Source of the DNA: VRUE01 sp044867645
GTDB lineage: Bacteria; Actinomycetota; Thermoleophilia; Solirubrobacterales; 70-9
Reading direction: 5' to 3'
Length of the DNA: 64,000 bases
NCBI GenBank assembly: GCA_044867645.1
Contig: JBIOVI010000042.1
Coordinates: forward strand, 25,231-89,230
The translations under genes were made by a program, and so were the position numbers. Under the pieces are notes generated by a model, which did not search any database, was not told the DNA's origin, and saw only the letters and a program-made list of their open reading frames with translations. Shown in pieces: positions 30,509 through 39,346 of the stretch; the first letter of the stretch is position 1, and each line of letters starts with the position of its first letter.

Positions 30509-31854
30509 GCCGCAACTCCCAGACTGAAGCTGCGCAGCCGGTAGGCCACCTGGCCGCCCGCCACGGTCATCAGCACCCGGCCGGTCAACTTTCGGCCGGC
30601 ACACCAAGAGTTCTGCGAGCGGCTCTCATAGCCCTCCTCCCCCACCGTCCACTCGGCATTCAGGTCGCAGAGGGCGACGTTGGCCTCGCTGCCCGGCGTC
30701 AACGTCGGCCGCTCGAGGTCGAAGGGCGCGGCGCCGCCGGCCATTCGCTCGATCAGGAGCGCGAGGTCGAGAACTCCGGGGCGAACGAGGTCGGTGTGGA
30801 GCGCGGCGAAGGCGGTCTCCAAGCCGGTGACCCCCATCGCCGCCTGCTCGAACGGAACCTCCTTTTCCTCCAGCGCATGCGGTGCGTGGTCGGTAGCGAT
30901 GCAATCGATCGTGCCCTCCCGAAGACCCTCGATCAGAGCCTGGCGGTCGTTCTCCGAGCGAAGCGGTGGATTCATCTTGAAGCGGCGAGGGTCGAGGCTG
31001 CGCACCTCCTCGTCGGTGAGGCAGAGGTGGTGCGGGCTCGCCTCGCAGCTGATCTCGACGCCAGCTGCCTTGGCTGCGCGCACCGCCTCGACCGACTCGG
31101 TGGCGGAGAGGTGCTGCACGTGGATCCGCCCGGCCTCGTAACCGGCCAGCGCTGCGTCCCTGGCGATCATCGTCGACTCCGAGACCGAGGGAATCCCGGC
31201 TAGGCCGAGCGCGGCCGAGACCGGGCCCTCGTGCATCACACCTTCTCCGGAAAGATCGGGGTCCTCCTCGTGGAGGGCGATCGTGCCGCCGCAGAGGCGC
31301 TGGTACTGAAGGGCGCGACGCAGGACGCGGGCGCTGCGGATCGGCAGTCCGTCATCGCTGAAGCCGACCGCACCGGCGTCGCGGATCGCCCCCATCTCGG
31401 TCAGCTCCTCCCCCTCCATGCCCCGGGTCACGGTGGCGAGGAAGCCGACCGGGATCGAGGCGCCCTCGCGCGCCGCCTCGCGCAAGGCCTCGACGTCGGC
31501 GGGGGTGCTCACCGTGGGCTCGGTGTTTGCCATCGCGAGGATCCCGCAGTAGCCGCCGGCCGCGGCGGAGCGGCTGCCGGTCTCGAGGTCCTCTTTGTGC
31601 TCGTGGCCGGGGGTTCGCAGGTGGACGTGCGGATCGAAGAAGGCGGGAAAGGCATGCAGGCCCTCGGCCTGGACCTCCTCCAGACCATCCGCGGCGGCGC
31701 TGCCGGGGGCCGCTAGCTCGGCGACCCGCCCGTCCCGGATCACGAGGTCGTGGACACCCTCGATACCGGCGACGGGGTCGAGCACGGTCGCCCCGCGCAG
31801 GATCAGGTCGGCGCCCTCGCCGGAGCGCATGTCGAGCGCCTCGGCGAGGCTCAC
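30505..31854 (-). CDS. pyrC: Dihydroorotase
   Basis: 449 residues; class I dihydroorotase of the amidohydrolase superfamily. Metal-binding H76 and H78 lie in DPHVHLRTPG, and ATDHAPHA lies further on. It cyclises carbamoyl aspartate. The GTG at 31854 overlaps the pyrB stop by four bases (GTGA); the frame extends upstream within pyrB but is not homologous there. Confidence 0.95.
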   Translation of the reverse strand: MSLAEALDMRSGEGADLILRGATVLDPVAGIEGVHDLVIRDGRVAELAAPGSAAADGLEEVQAEGLHAFPAFFDPHVHLRTPGHEHKEDLETGSRSAAAGGYCGILAMANTEPTVSTPADVEALREAAREGASIPVGFLATVTRGMEGEELTEMGAIRDAGAVGFSDDGLPIRSARVLRRALQYQRLCGGTIALHEEDPDLSGEGVMHEGPVSAALGLAGIPSVSESTMIARDAALAGYEAGRIHVQHLSATESVEAVRAAKAAGVEISCEASPHHLCLTDEEVRSLDPRRFKMNPPLRSENDRQALIEGLREGTIDCIATDHAPHALEEKEVPFEQAAMGVTGLETAFAALHTDLVRPGVLDLALLIERMAGGAAPFDLERPTLTPGSEANVALCDLNAEWTVGEEGYESRSQNSWCAGRKLTGRVLMTVAGGQVAYRLRSFSLGVAA

Positions 31855-32813
31855 GCCGGTTGCCCGATCGGCGTCGGTCTCTGATTTGGATCGCCCGCGG
31901 CGGGCGCGGGCTGCTCGTCGCCGGCTGCCAGCAGCTCGTAGAGGATCGCCATCCGCACCACCAAGCCGGCGGCAACCTGCTCGGTCATCAGCGACTGCGG
32001 CGAGTCGATCGCGTCGCCGGAGAGCTCGACCCCCCGATTCACCGGACCTGGATGCATCAGCAGTTGGCGCGGTCCAAGCCGACGCGAGTCGATCTGAAAA
32101 CGTGCCGCGTACTCGCGCACGGAGGGCACGAAGCTCTCTGCCATCCGCTCCTTCTGGAGTCGCAGCGCGTAGACGACATCGGCCTCGCCAAGGCGGTCCA
32201 GGGAGTAGGCGATCTCGCAGCCGAGCTGCTCGATGCCACGGGGGATCAGAGCCGGCGGTCCGCAGACGGTCACCTCCGCGCCCATCGCCTGGAAGGCGAC
32301 TAGGTTGGAGCGGGCCACACGACTGTGAAGCACGTCGCCGACGATCCAGATCCGCTTGCCCTCGAGCGAGTCGAGGCGACGGCGCAGGGTGAAGAGGTCG
32401 AGCAAGGCCTGGCTCGGGTGCTCGTGCTTTCCGTCGCCGGCGTTGACCACGGAGGCCTCTGACCACTCGGCGACCAGCTGCGCAGCCCCGGCATAGGGAT
32501 GACGCAGGACGATGGCCGCCGGGTCGTAGGCGGAGAGGGTCGCGACTGTGTCTTTCAGCGACTCGCCCTTGTCTACCGACGAGCCAGCCGCCTTGAGCGA
32601 GATGAGGTCGGCGGAGAGGCGCTTGGCGGCAAGCTCGAAAGAGGAGCTGGTGCGAGTGCTCGACTCGTAGAAGACGCTGACCACGGTGCGGCCGCGCAGG
32701 GTCGGCACCTTTTTGATGTCGCGGCGCCCGACCTCGGCGAAGCTCTCGGCACGCTCGAGGATCGACTCGATCTCCGCCCGGCCAAGCTGATCGATGCCGA
32801 GCAGGTGCTTCAT
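31851..32813 (-). CDS. pyrB: Aspartate carbamoyltransferase catalytic subunit
   Basis: 320 residues. Carbamoyl-phosphate-binding STRTSSSFE starts at residue 52, HPGPVNRGVE lies towards the C terminus, and the aspartate-binding region is normal. It overlaps the pyrR stop by four bases. No pyrI regulatory subunit is present, as in other PyrR-controlled operons. Confidence 0.95.
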   Translation of the reverse strand: MKHLLGIDQLGRAEIESILERAESFAEVGRRDIKKVPTLRGRTVVSVFYESSTRTSSSFELAAKRLSADLISLKAAGSSVDKGESLKDTVATLSAYDPAAIVLRHPYAGAAQLVAEWSEASVVNAGDGKHEHPSQALLDLFTLRRRLDSLEGKRIWIVGDVLHSRVARSNLVAFQAMGAEVTVCGPPALIPRGIEQLGCEIAYSLDRLGEADVVYALRLQKERMAESFVPSVREYAARFQIDSRRLGPRQLLMHPGPVNRGVELSGDAIDSPQSLMTEQVAAGLVVRMAILYELLAAGDEQPAPAAGDPNQRPTPIGQPA

Positions 32814-33370
32814 GCCATCGCCTCCGCGGTCTGCGGCTCGGAGATCGTCACCTCATCGACCTCGTCGACCTCTTCCAGGCGGACGTTCACCCGCTCGCCA
32901 CGTGCGGTCGGCAGGTTCTTGCCGACGTAGTCCGGGCGGATCGGCAGCTCGCGGTGGCCGCGGTCGCAGAGCACCGCGAGTTGCACCCGCTGCGGTCGTC
33001 CGTAGTCGAAGAGAGCGTCGATCGCGGCGCGCACGGTGCGGCCCGTGAAGAGCACGTCGTCGATGAGGACGACCGTGCGCCCGGTCAGGTCGAAGTCGAT
33101 GTGGGAGGAGTGAACCACGGGCTGGGTGGCCGGAGCCTTGGCGCCCACGTCGTCGCGGTAGAAGGAGATGTCCAGGTCGCCGATCGGCGTCTCCGCCTCG
33201 GTCAGCTCGCCGATCAGGGCGTGGAGGCGGCGAGCGATCAGCGCGCCCCGGGTGTGGATGCCGACGATCGCGAGTCGCTCGGGCTCTGGATTGCCCTCGG
33301 CGATCTCGTGGGCGATCCGCCGCAGCGTCCGCCTCAGGTCGTCGCGCTCGAGCACGACCTTCTCGCTCAA
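32810..33370 (-). CDS. pyrR: Pyrimidine operon regulator PyrR / uracil phosphoribosyltransferase
   Basis: 186 residues with the PRPP-binding motif VVLIDDVLFTGRTVRAAI. It is an RNA-binding regulator that senses UMP and also has phosphoribosyltransferase activity in some species. The start is TTG at 33370 with AAGGAG six bases upstream. It is the first gene of pyrR-pyrB-pyrC-carA-carB-pyrKD, and its own leader carries a PyrR-binding site. Confidence 0.95.
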   Translation of the reverse strand: MSEKVVLERDDLRRTLRRIAHEIAEGNPEPERLAIVGIHTRGALIARRLHALIGELTEAETPIGDLDISFYRDDVGAKAPATQPVVHSSHIDFDLTGRTVVLIDDVLFTGRTVRAAIDALFDYGRPQRVQLAVLCDRGHRELPIRPDYVGKNLPTARGERVNVRLEEVDEVDEVTISEPQTAEAMA

Positions 33371-33376
33371 AATTCG

Positions 33377-33410
33377 CTCCTTACTGGCCTCACAGGACCC
33401 GGTTAAAGGA
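33377..33410 (-). promoter_or_regulatory. PyrR-binding leader overlapping the pyrR ribosome-binding site
   Basis: The minus strand reads TCCTTTAACC then GGGTCCTGTGAGGCC (33400-33386), close to the PyrR-binding loop consensus ARUCCNGNGAGGYU. It is followed immediately by AAGGAG (33382-33377). No terminator is seen before the start codon, so translational repression, as described for mycobacterial pyr leaders, is the likely mechanism. Confidence 0.75.
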
Positions 33411-33435
33411 CGGCGCCCAGAGTAGCAATGAAGGG

Positions 33436-33559
33436 GGACAGGTGGGGGTGGCCTCGGGAGTGCCCATCACCGTCGAAGGCGGTGAAACCTGGAGCCCCTT
33501 CGGGGCGGAACCACTCCGCGGTGCCGGGGGAGGCATCCCGATGCCACCCCCACCTGTCC
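33436..33559. repeat. Long-armed palindromic element at the RNase Z stop codon
   Basis: Perfect 17-base inverted arms, 33436-33452 and 33543-33559, continue inward with six and four more pairs around small bulges. Smaller hairpins (such as gcccc-ttc-ggggc) lie inside. The outer arm includes the first base of the rnz stop codon. It occupies nearly all the space between rnz and the pyrR leader. Confidence 0.8.
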
Positions 33560-34593
33560 TACGCGCTGCTGTTCTCCGACGACGAGCTTTCGCGAGGGGG
33601 ATCGGCCTCCTTTTCGCTCCTCAACTTGCCAGGGGCGCCGTCCTCACCCCTCTCCCGTGCGCCGTTTTGGACGAGCTGGGGTTCTCCGCGCTCTGGGAAG
33701 GGAAGATCGATCACGTCGAAGTCGCGGGGCGCGACCGTCGGCTCGAAGACCTCCTTCGCCTCGTCGAGGATCTTGCCTACGTGGTAGCGGGAGGAGATGT
33801 GGACCAGGGCGAGCAGCTTGACCTCGGCCTCGCGGGCCACGGCGGCGGCCTGGCCGACGGTGGAATGACCGGTATCGACGGCGCGCTGTGCCTCCTCCTC
33901 GGCGAAGCTGGCGTCGTGGATGAGCAGCTCGGCGCCGCGCGCCGCGTCGACCGTCGCACGGCATGGCGCGGTGTCGCCGGTGATAACCACCGTGCGGCCA
34001 GGGCGCGACTCGCCCATCACGTCACCGGGCTCGACCGGCCCGGTGGAGCCCTCCACCCTCTCGCCACGCTGCAGAGCGGCGAAGTCGGGCCCTTCCCTTA
34101 CCCCGAGCCTCTTCGCGGTCTCTGGATCGAAGCGTCCCGGTCGCTCCGCCTCGACCAGCGTGTAGCCGAAAGCGCGCACGCTGTGCTCGACCGGGAAGAC
34201 GCGAATTTCGGCGCCCTCCAGGTCCACCACGTCGCCAGGCTCCAGCTCGACCAGCTCCAGCCTGTATCCCACCCTGCCGATCACCCGAGCCATGCTCTGA
34301 AAGAGGTCGCGCAGGCCACGGGGGCCGTAGACGGTGAGTGGCCGCTCACGCTCGGTCAGGTCGTAGGTTTTCAGCAGCCCGGGCAGACCGAGGAAGTGAT
34401 CGGCGTGAAAGTGGGTGAAGTAGATCTCGTCGACCTGGACCAGCCCGAGCGAGCGCTGCATCTGTCGCTGCGTCCCCTCGCCACAATCGAACAGCAGCCG
34501 TTCGCCGCCACGCGTTACGAGCACGCTCGCGGTCGAACGCCGCGCCGACGGCACGGCGCCGCCAGTGCCGAGAAAGGCGACTGAAAGGTCCAT
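33559..34593 (-). CDS. rnz: Ribonuclease Z
   Basis: 344 residues; metallo-beta-lactamase-fold tRNA 3' endonuclease. Zinc-binding HFHADH is at 61-66, and later metal-ligand motifs are visible (FPVEHSV, ITGDTAP, GHSTVGQAA). The usual length is about 300; the last 30 residues are a Ser/Glu-rich tail. The tRNA encoded near 35.2 kb has no encoded CCA, consistent with a need for 3' processing. Confidence 0.92.
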   Translation of the reverse strand: MDLSVAFLGTGGAVPSARRSTASVLVTRGGERLLFDCGEGTQRQMQRSLGLVQVDEIYFTHFHADHFLGLPGLLKTYDLTERERPLTVYGPRGLRDLFQSMARVIGRVGYRLELVELEPGDVVDLEGAEIRVFPVEHSVRAFGYTLVEAERPGRFDPETAKRLGVREGPDFAALQRGERVEGSTGPVEPGDVMGESRPGRTVVITGDTAPCRATVDAARGAELLIHDASFAEEEAQRAVDTGHSTVGQAAAVAREAEVKLLALVHISSRYHVGKILDEAKEVFEPTVAPRDFDVIDLPFPERGEPQLVQNGARERGEDGAPGKLRSEKEADPPRESSSSENSSA

Positions 34594-34604
34594 AAGTCGC
34601 GAGC

Positions 34605-35075
34605 CTACGCGACGCTCAGTGTCGCTTCATCGCGAACCCCACGGGGCTGAACGATCTCACGCAGCGAATTGATCGTCCACCGATCAATCTCGAAGTCGGC
34701 GGCAAACCGGATGCCTCGTTTTTGGTTGTTGCGGGTGGGTGCCAAACGCAAGCGTCCAGCAAAGCCAGCAACAGCACCGATCGGAACTAAATACACGGAC
34801 CCAGCGGGCGGAAAGTAAACGCCGAAGATGTCCGCGAGACCCGTATACGACTGCCTCCCGCGACCGTGGTCTGTGGTGCGGGAATTGAAGACCATGCAAC
34901 CCTTCTGTGGCCAAGCTGTCTTGCATTGAATTCGCAAAAATGTTGCATCGCCAAGCCCGATCACGAGGTCGTAGGGGTGCCCCTCACCGAAGGGGATCAA
35001 GACGTGGAAGTCGCGACACACCAGCGCCGCCAATACCTTTGCCTCCCCCGCATTCCCGCTCCCTCCGCGTGCCAT
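34605..35075 (-). CDS. PD-(D/E)XK endonuclease, group I intron-associated type
   Basis: 156 residues resembling the group I intron-associated PD-(D/E)XK endonuclease family. Candidate catalytic residues are E11 (GNAGEAKVLAAL), D36 (HPYDLVIG) and Q50-C-K52 (FLRIQCKTAW), which together fit the PD-(D/E)XK core. In its family such enzymes are homing endonucleases in tRNA introns. Here it is free-standing, 83 bases from an intact tRNA-Arg gene and in opposite orientation. The GC content seems lower than that of its neighbours. Family assignment is by motif; cleavage target unknown. Confidence 0.75.
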   Translation of the reverse strand: MARGGSGNAGEAKVLAALVCRDFHVLIPFGEGHPYDLVIGLGDATFLRIQCKTAWPQKGCMVFNSRTTDHGRGRQSYTGLADIFGVYFPPAGSVYLVPIGAVAGFAGRLRLAPTRNNQKRGIRFAADFEIDRWTINSLREIVQPRGVRDEATLSVA

Positions 35076-35158
35076 GTCGAAACTTTATGTCTATAGCCAG
35101 ACGAGGCGTGGGTTGATCATTGCTCGGCAAGTGAGAGACGGACTAAGCTGCACCCCAA

Positions 35159-35565
<407 letters not shown>

Positions 35566-35677
35566 ATGCCTACCGTCGCCGGCCGGTTGTGACGAATCAA
35601 GACCCAGGAGTGCCGCATATGAAAATTCTCTGAATCGGATCTCCCGGTCGCCGTGCCTTCGTGTCTAATACGGCCTC

Positions 35678-36400
35678 GTGGAGCCGAATCGAGACAGCCG
35701 CCCGCCGCGCGGGGCGCTCGTTGTGATCGCGATCGGGCTGATCGCCACCTTCGCCGCCGCCGCTCTGGCCACCGATGAGACCGGTGGCAGCTCGGTCGAG
35801 ATCGAATGGGTGACGCGGGCGCCGCTGCCGGACTCGCAGCCGGCGGCGATCCCGGGCGGCGGCTCGATGCGCCTCGAAGACGGCGGCCTGCGTGCGAGCG
35901 AAGACAACATCAACGGCGAACGGATCTTCCGCGCCACCTCGGTGCTGCGGATCGAGGCCGGCTCGGCCGTAGGCCAGGCGCGAGTGCGCTGCCGAATGAG
36001 GGGCGATGGGGCCGAACTGGGCCGTACGGTCAACAGCCGTGGCGCCTTCCCCCGTTCCAGCGGCGAATACAACCTGACCAAGCAAGAAGTCCCCGCGAGC
36101 GTCGGGGTACGGCTGCCGATCCAAGGAGCCGAATTCGCCTCGCTCGAACTCGGTGACGCCTTCGAAGCCTTCACCGATCTGCCTGGCGTCGTGGTCAGCT
36201 GGATGCCCCACCGAACCTATTCGCAGGAATGGCAGTGGGGACTCCCCGAAGGTCGCCTCGAAGAGCCGCTCGAGCTCGGTCTCGCCTCCTTCTGGCGCAC
36301 CGCCGGCACTCCGACTGCCAGCGTCTCCTGCTCGGTCGAGACCGGCGCCGGCAAGGCAGCCGTGCGCACCGCCGGCAAGATCGACCCACTCGGCGGCTGA
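35678..36400 (+). CDS. Membrane-anchored or secreted protein of unknown function
   Basis: 240 residues from GTG. A single hydrophobic segment at about residues 13-32, with Arg before it, acts as signal peptide or anchor. The rest is an extracytoplasmic domain of predicted beta character with no motif I recognise; two cysteines (RVRCRMRG and VSCSVETG) could form a disulfide. A -10-like TAATAC at 35666-35671 lies seven bases from the start, so the message may be leaderless. It is convergent with the SRAP gene. Confidence 0.75.
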   Translation: MEPNRDSRPPRGALVVIAIGLIATFAAAALATDETGGSSVEIEWVTRAPLPDSQPAAIPGGGSMRLEDGGLRASEDNINGERIFRATSVLRIEAGSAVGQARVRCRMRGDGAELGRTVNSRGAFPRSSGEYNLTKQEVPASVGVRLPIQGAEFASLELGDAFEAFTDLPGVVVSWMPHRTYSQEWQWGLPEGRLEEPLELGLASFWRTAGTPTASVSCSVETGAGKAAVRTAGKIDPLGG

Positions 36401-36423
36401 CCCTCTACAGGAGCTGGCTGGTT

Positions 36424-36466
36424 GCGTGTGAGCTTTTGGTCGCCATGCAGCCCAAAGCTCACACGC
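36424..36466. terminator. Bidirectional terminator hairpin
   Basis: A 13-bp perfect stem (gcgtgtgagcttt, 36424-36436, with 36454-36466) lies between convergent genes. It overlaps the stop codon of the SRAP gene at 36459. Confidence 0.8.
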
Positions 36467-37262
36467 TTTCGGGCGCCACAAGCAGCTCCGGGCCCTCGAT
36501 TCCTTTGCCGACCTTGTTCAGCTTCGGGTTCGCCGGAGTGCCCTCCATCCGCGACGCGGGCAGTGGCGCGCACATCGCGATCGCGTCCTCGACCTCGAGG
36601 TCGGGACGCAGCCAGGCCGCCTCGGCCTCGGCGCTCGGCAGGATCGCCGGCATCCGGTCGTGCACCTTGGCGACCACCTCGTTCGGCGTCGTGGTGACGA
36701 TCGTGCAGCTGTAGAGCCAGCCATCCTCGAAGCCACGGTCCCCCTCGTCCCCCCACTCCTTGCGCGTGCAGAGGCCGGCGAAGGCAAACGGCTCGCCGCC
36801 GTCGACGGTGAAGCGCCAGGGCTGCCGCGGCTGCTTGGGATCCTCCGCCCTCATCCACTCATAGAAGCCGTCGGCAACGATCAGGCAGCGATGGCGGAAC
36901 TTGCCGACCAGCGGCGCATAGGCCCGGCTGGAGTCGAGGTTCTCGGCTTTGGCGTTGATCATCCGGTAGCCGACCTTGAGGTCCTTGGCCCAGCGCGGCA
37001 CCAGCCCCCAGCGCATCAGCCGCGCCTCGCGCTCGCTGCGTGCGGCCTCATCGGGGTCAGGAGACGAGCGCACCGTCAGCACCTCCTGGGTTGGCGCAAC
37101 GTTGAATCGACCCAGCCCCGATTCAGCTTTCTCGATCCGCTCTTTCGTCGGCGGCGGCGCCTCGCCGGAGGAGTTGCGCTCCAGCGACCTTTCCAGCTCT
37201 ACTTGGAACCGGTCGGCGATCGTCTTCGTGTCTTTTGCCGTGACCGTGAATCGTCCGCACAT
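36459..37262 (-). CDS. SRAP-domain protein (HMCES/YedK family)
   Basis: 267 residues beginning MCGRF, so mature Cys2 is N-terminal after methionine removal. Other conserved features: WGLVPRWAK, INAKAEN (N103, E107), ADGFYEW (E135) and KVHDRMPAIL (H201). SRAP proteins form a thiazolidine link to abasic sites in single-stranded DNA and protect replication forks. An unusual charged insert of about 40 residues separates the MCGRF segment from NVAPTQ. It appears to be a single-gene unit. Confidence 0.94.
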   Translation of the reverse strand: MCGRFTVTAKDTKTIADRFQVELERSLERNSSGEAPPPTKERIEKAESGLGRFNVAPTQEVLTVRSSPDPDEAARSEREARLMRWGLVPRWAKDLKVGYRMINAKAENLDSSRAYAPLVGKFRHRCLIVADGFYEWMRAEDPKQPRQPWRFTVDGGEPFAFAGLCTRKEWGDEGDRGFEDGWLYSCTIVTTTPNEVVAKVHDRMPAILPSAEAEAAWLRPDLEVEDAIAMCAPLPASRMEGTPANPKLNKVGKGIEGPELLVAPESV

Positions 37263-37273
37263 GGCACCTGAGA

Positions 37274-38284
37274 CTAGCCCGGCGGCGTCGCGGCTCCGGC
37301 TCCAACCATTTCAGGCCGAGCGTGGGGATGCTCGCGGTACCACTGCAGGGTGTGGAGCAGGCCCTCTTCGAGCTGGACCGCGGGGCACCAGCCGGTCAGC
37401 TCGCACAGCTTGCTCGAGTCGACGAACTGGCGATCGATCTCCCCGTCGGGATTACCGGTGCCGCGGAAGTCCGGCTGGATGCCGGTTCCGGCCACCGCGG
37501 CGATCAGCTCGACCACCTCGCGCACCGAGTGCGGGCGCTCGCCGCCCGCGTTGAAAGCCTCACCGGCCGCGCCGGGAAGCGCGTCGGCAATAGCCAGATA
37601 GGCGGCAACCGCGTCATCGACATGGAGGAAATCCCGCTCCGGGCTGCCGTCCGAGCGGATCAGCGGCGCGCGACCGTCGAGCAAAGCGACCACGGTCTCC
37701 GGAATCAACCGCGAGAAGTTGAGGTCGCCCCCGCCGTAGATGTTGGCGAAACGGGTCACCGCGAGCGGCATCCCGTACGCGCTCGCGTAGCTGCGCGCGA
37801 TCGTGTCCGCAGCAGCCTTGCTGGCGTCGTAGGGATTGGCGGCGCGCAGCGGGAAATCCTCGCGGTAAGGCAATTCGGGACTGGGGCCGTAGGCCTTGTC
37901 GGAGGAGGCGAAGACAACCCTTTCGACCTCGTGCACACGACACGCCTCGAAGACGTCCCAGGCGCCGCGCACGTTGACCTCGAAGGTCTCCAGCGGCGAT
38001 TCCCGCGCTACCCCGACGATCGTCTGCGCGGCGAGGTGGAAGACCGAGTCGACCCCTTCCACGGCGATGCTCACGGCGTCGGCGTCGCGCAGGTCGGCCT
38101 CGACCAGCTCGACCTCGCCGCGAATCCCGAGAAGATCCAGTCCGGAGAGCCGCTCGCCGCCAACATCGGCAAGGCGCGGCGCCGGCCGGTCGAGCACCCG
38201 CACCGCGTCGCCGCGCTCCAACAGTGCCCTTGCAAGATGCGAGCCGACGAAACCGTGGGCGCCGCTGACCAGGACCCTGCTCAC
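37274..38284 (-). CDS. rfbG: NAD-dependent epimerase/dehydratase, probable CDP-glucose 4,6-dehydratase
   Basis: 336 residues; extended short-chain dehydrogenase. The Rossmann motif is GAHGFVG (8-14), and the catalytic pair is Y152 and K156 in PYDASK. ASSDKAYG and RFANIYGGGDLNFSRLIP resemble RfbG. The GTG at 38284 overlaps the upstream nucleotidyltransferase stop (GTGA). With that gene it would make CDP-4-keto-6-deoxyglucose for a surface sugar. The CDP specificity is inferred from the pairing; a UDP- or GDP-sugar enzyme is possible. Confidence 0.8.
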   Translation of the reverse strand: MSRVLVSGAHGFVGSHLARALLERGDAVRVLDRPAPRLADVGGERLSGLDLLGIRGEVELVEADLRDADAVSIAVEGVDSVFHLAAQTIVGVARESPLETFEVNVRGAWDVFEACRVHEVERVVFASSDKAYGPSPELPYREDFPLRAANPYDASKAAADTIARSYASAYGMPLAVTRFANIYGGGDLNFSRLIPETVVALLDGRAPLIRSDGSPERDFLHVDDAVAAYLAIADALPGAAGEAFNAGGERPHSVREVVELIAAVAGTGIQPDFRGTGNPDGEIDRQFVDSSKLCELTGWCPAVQLEEGLLHTLQWYREHPHARPEMVGAGAATPPG

Positions 38285-39012
38285 CGCGCGCCCGCCTCCG
38301 CCAGCGCCTTCCACGGGGCTTCCCCAGCCTCCCATAGGTCGTTGAGCACGACAGCGTCCTTGTAGGTGTCCATGCAGTCCCAGAAACCCTCGTGGCGGTG
38401 AGCCCGTAGCTGCCCGTCTGCCGCCAGCCTGGTCAGTGGCTCGCGCTCCAGCATGCTGTCCTCTTCGATGTAGGGCAGCGCGCCGGGCTCGAAGCAGAAG
38501 AAGCCTCCGTTGATCCAGTGCTCGCTGCGCGGCTTCTCGACAAAGCCCTCGACCCGACCATCGCGACCGACCTCCGCTACCCCCCACTGTAGATGCGGTC
38601 GCACCACGGTCATCGTCGCCAACCTCCCATGGTCACGATGGGAAGCGAGCAGCGCGGCGAGATCGATGTCGGCAACGCCGTCGGCGTAGGTCGCGCAGAA
38701 CGCACCATCCCGGCGGAGTCGGTCGGCGAGGAGGGCAATCCGCCCGCCGGTGGGGGTGTCGAGGCCGGTATCGATGCACTCGACCGAGACATCGCCCGGC
38801 CACGGCTCGGCGGAAACGAACTCCTCGATTGCCTCACCCAGATAGCCGGTGGCGAGCAGGAAGCGCTTGAAGCCCTGCGCCGCGTAGATCCCGATTACGT
38901 GCCAGACAATCGGCCGGCCGCCGATCTCGACCAGTGCCTTTGGCACGGTCTCGGTGCGCTCGCGCAGCCGCGTACCTCGGCCCCCGCAGAGGATTACGAC
39001 GGGCGGTTTCAT
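38281..39012 (-). CDS. rfbF: Sugar-1-phosphate nucleotidyltransferase, probable glucose-1-phosphate cytidylyltransferase
   Basis: 243 residues. The N-terminal signature ILCGGRGTRLRE and the PKALVEIGG segment mark the nucleotidyltransferase fold. WDCMDTYKD near the C terminus is typical of the RfbF cytidylyltransferases. It activates glucose-1-phosphate with CTP and pairs with the overlapping dehydratase gene. A hairpin separates it from the sulfur-carrier gene upstream. Confidence 0.85.
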   Translation of the reverse strand: MKPPVVILCGGRGTRLRERTETVPKALVEIGGRPIVWHVIGIYAAQGFKRFLLATGYLGEAIEEFVSAEPWPGDVSVECIDTGLDTPTGGRIALLADRLRRDGAFCATYADGVADIDLAALLASHRDHGRLATMTVVRPHLQWGVAEVGRDGRVEGFVEKPRSEHWINGGFFCFEPGALPYIEEDSMLEREPLTRLAADGQLRAHRHEGFWDCMDTYKDAVVLNDLWEAGEAPWKALAEAGAR

Positions 39013-39014
39013 CG

Positions 39015-39062
39015 CTCGATGAAGGATTGTGGTCCCTACGGGGTCAACAATGCTTCATCGAG
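39015..39062 (-). terminator. Hairpin after the sulfur-carrier gene
   Basis: A 16-base arm at 39015-39030 pairs with 39047-39062 with one mismatch and a 16-base loop. It starts 11 bases after the sulfur-carrier stop and ends just before the rfbF start, so it probably closes the riboswitch-controlled unit. No U tract. Confidence 0.7.
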
Positions 39063-39073
39063 TCGCAGCGACC

Positions 39074-39346
39074 TCAACCACCTGCCACCGCAGGCAAGAT
39101 CGTCACCTCGTCGCCCTCGCTGATGGCGGTCTCCAAGCCCTGCTGGAAGCGGATGTCCTCGCCGCTGACGTAGACGTTGACGAAGCGGCGCAGGTCTCCG
39201 TCCTGGGTGATCCGCTCGCGTAGCTCGCCATGCGCCTCGAAGACCGCGTCGAGCACCTCGCCGACGGTCGCGCCGGAGACCTCCACCTCCGCGTCGCCGC
39301 CCGTCGCCGCGCGCAGCTGAGTCGGGATCTTCACGGTGACTGCCAT
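39074..39346 (-). CDS. CysO/MoaD-family sulfur carrier protein (MetO-like)
   Basis: 90-residue beta-grasp protein ending TILPAVAGG; the C-terminal Gly-Gly is the site of adenylation and thiocarboxylation. It closely resembles mycobacterial CysO in the segments VKIPTQLR and LRRFVNVYV. The ATG overlaps the stop of the threonine-synthase-like gene by one base, so the pair is translationally coupled. As part of a SAM-riboswitch unit it most likely donates sulfide to its neighbour's substrate, as MetO does in the Streptomyces MetM/MetO route. An MoeB/MoeZ-type activator is not in the window. Confidence 0.9.
   Translation of the reverse strand: MAVTVKIPTQLRAATGGDAEVEVSGATVGEVLDAVFEAHGELRERITQDGDLRRFVNVYVSGEDIRFQQGLETAISEGDEVTILPAVAGG

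Noticed and set aside
39074..39346. Molybdopterin synthase small subunit (MoaD)
   Set aside because: No moa genes nearby; sequence is closest to CysO-type carriers and the unit is under a SAM riboswitch.
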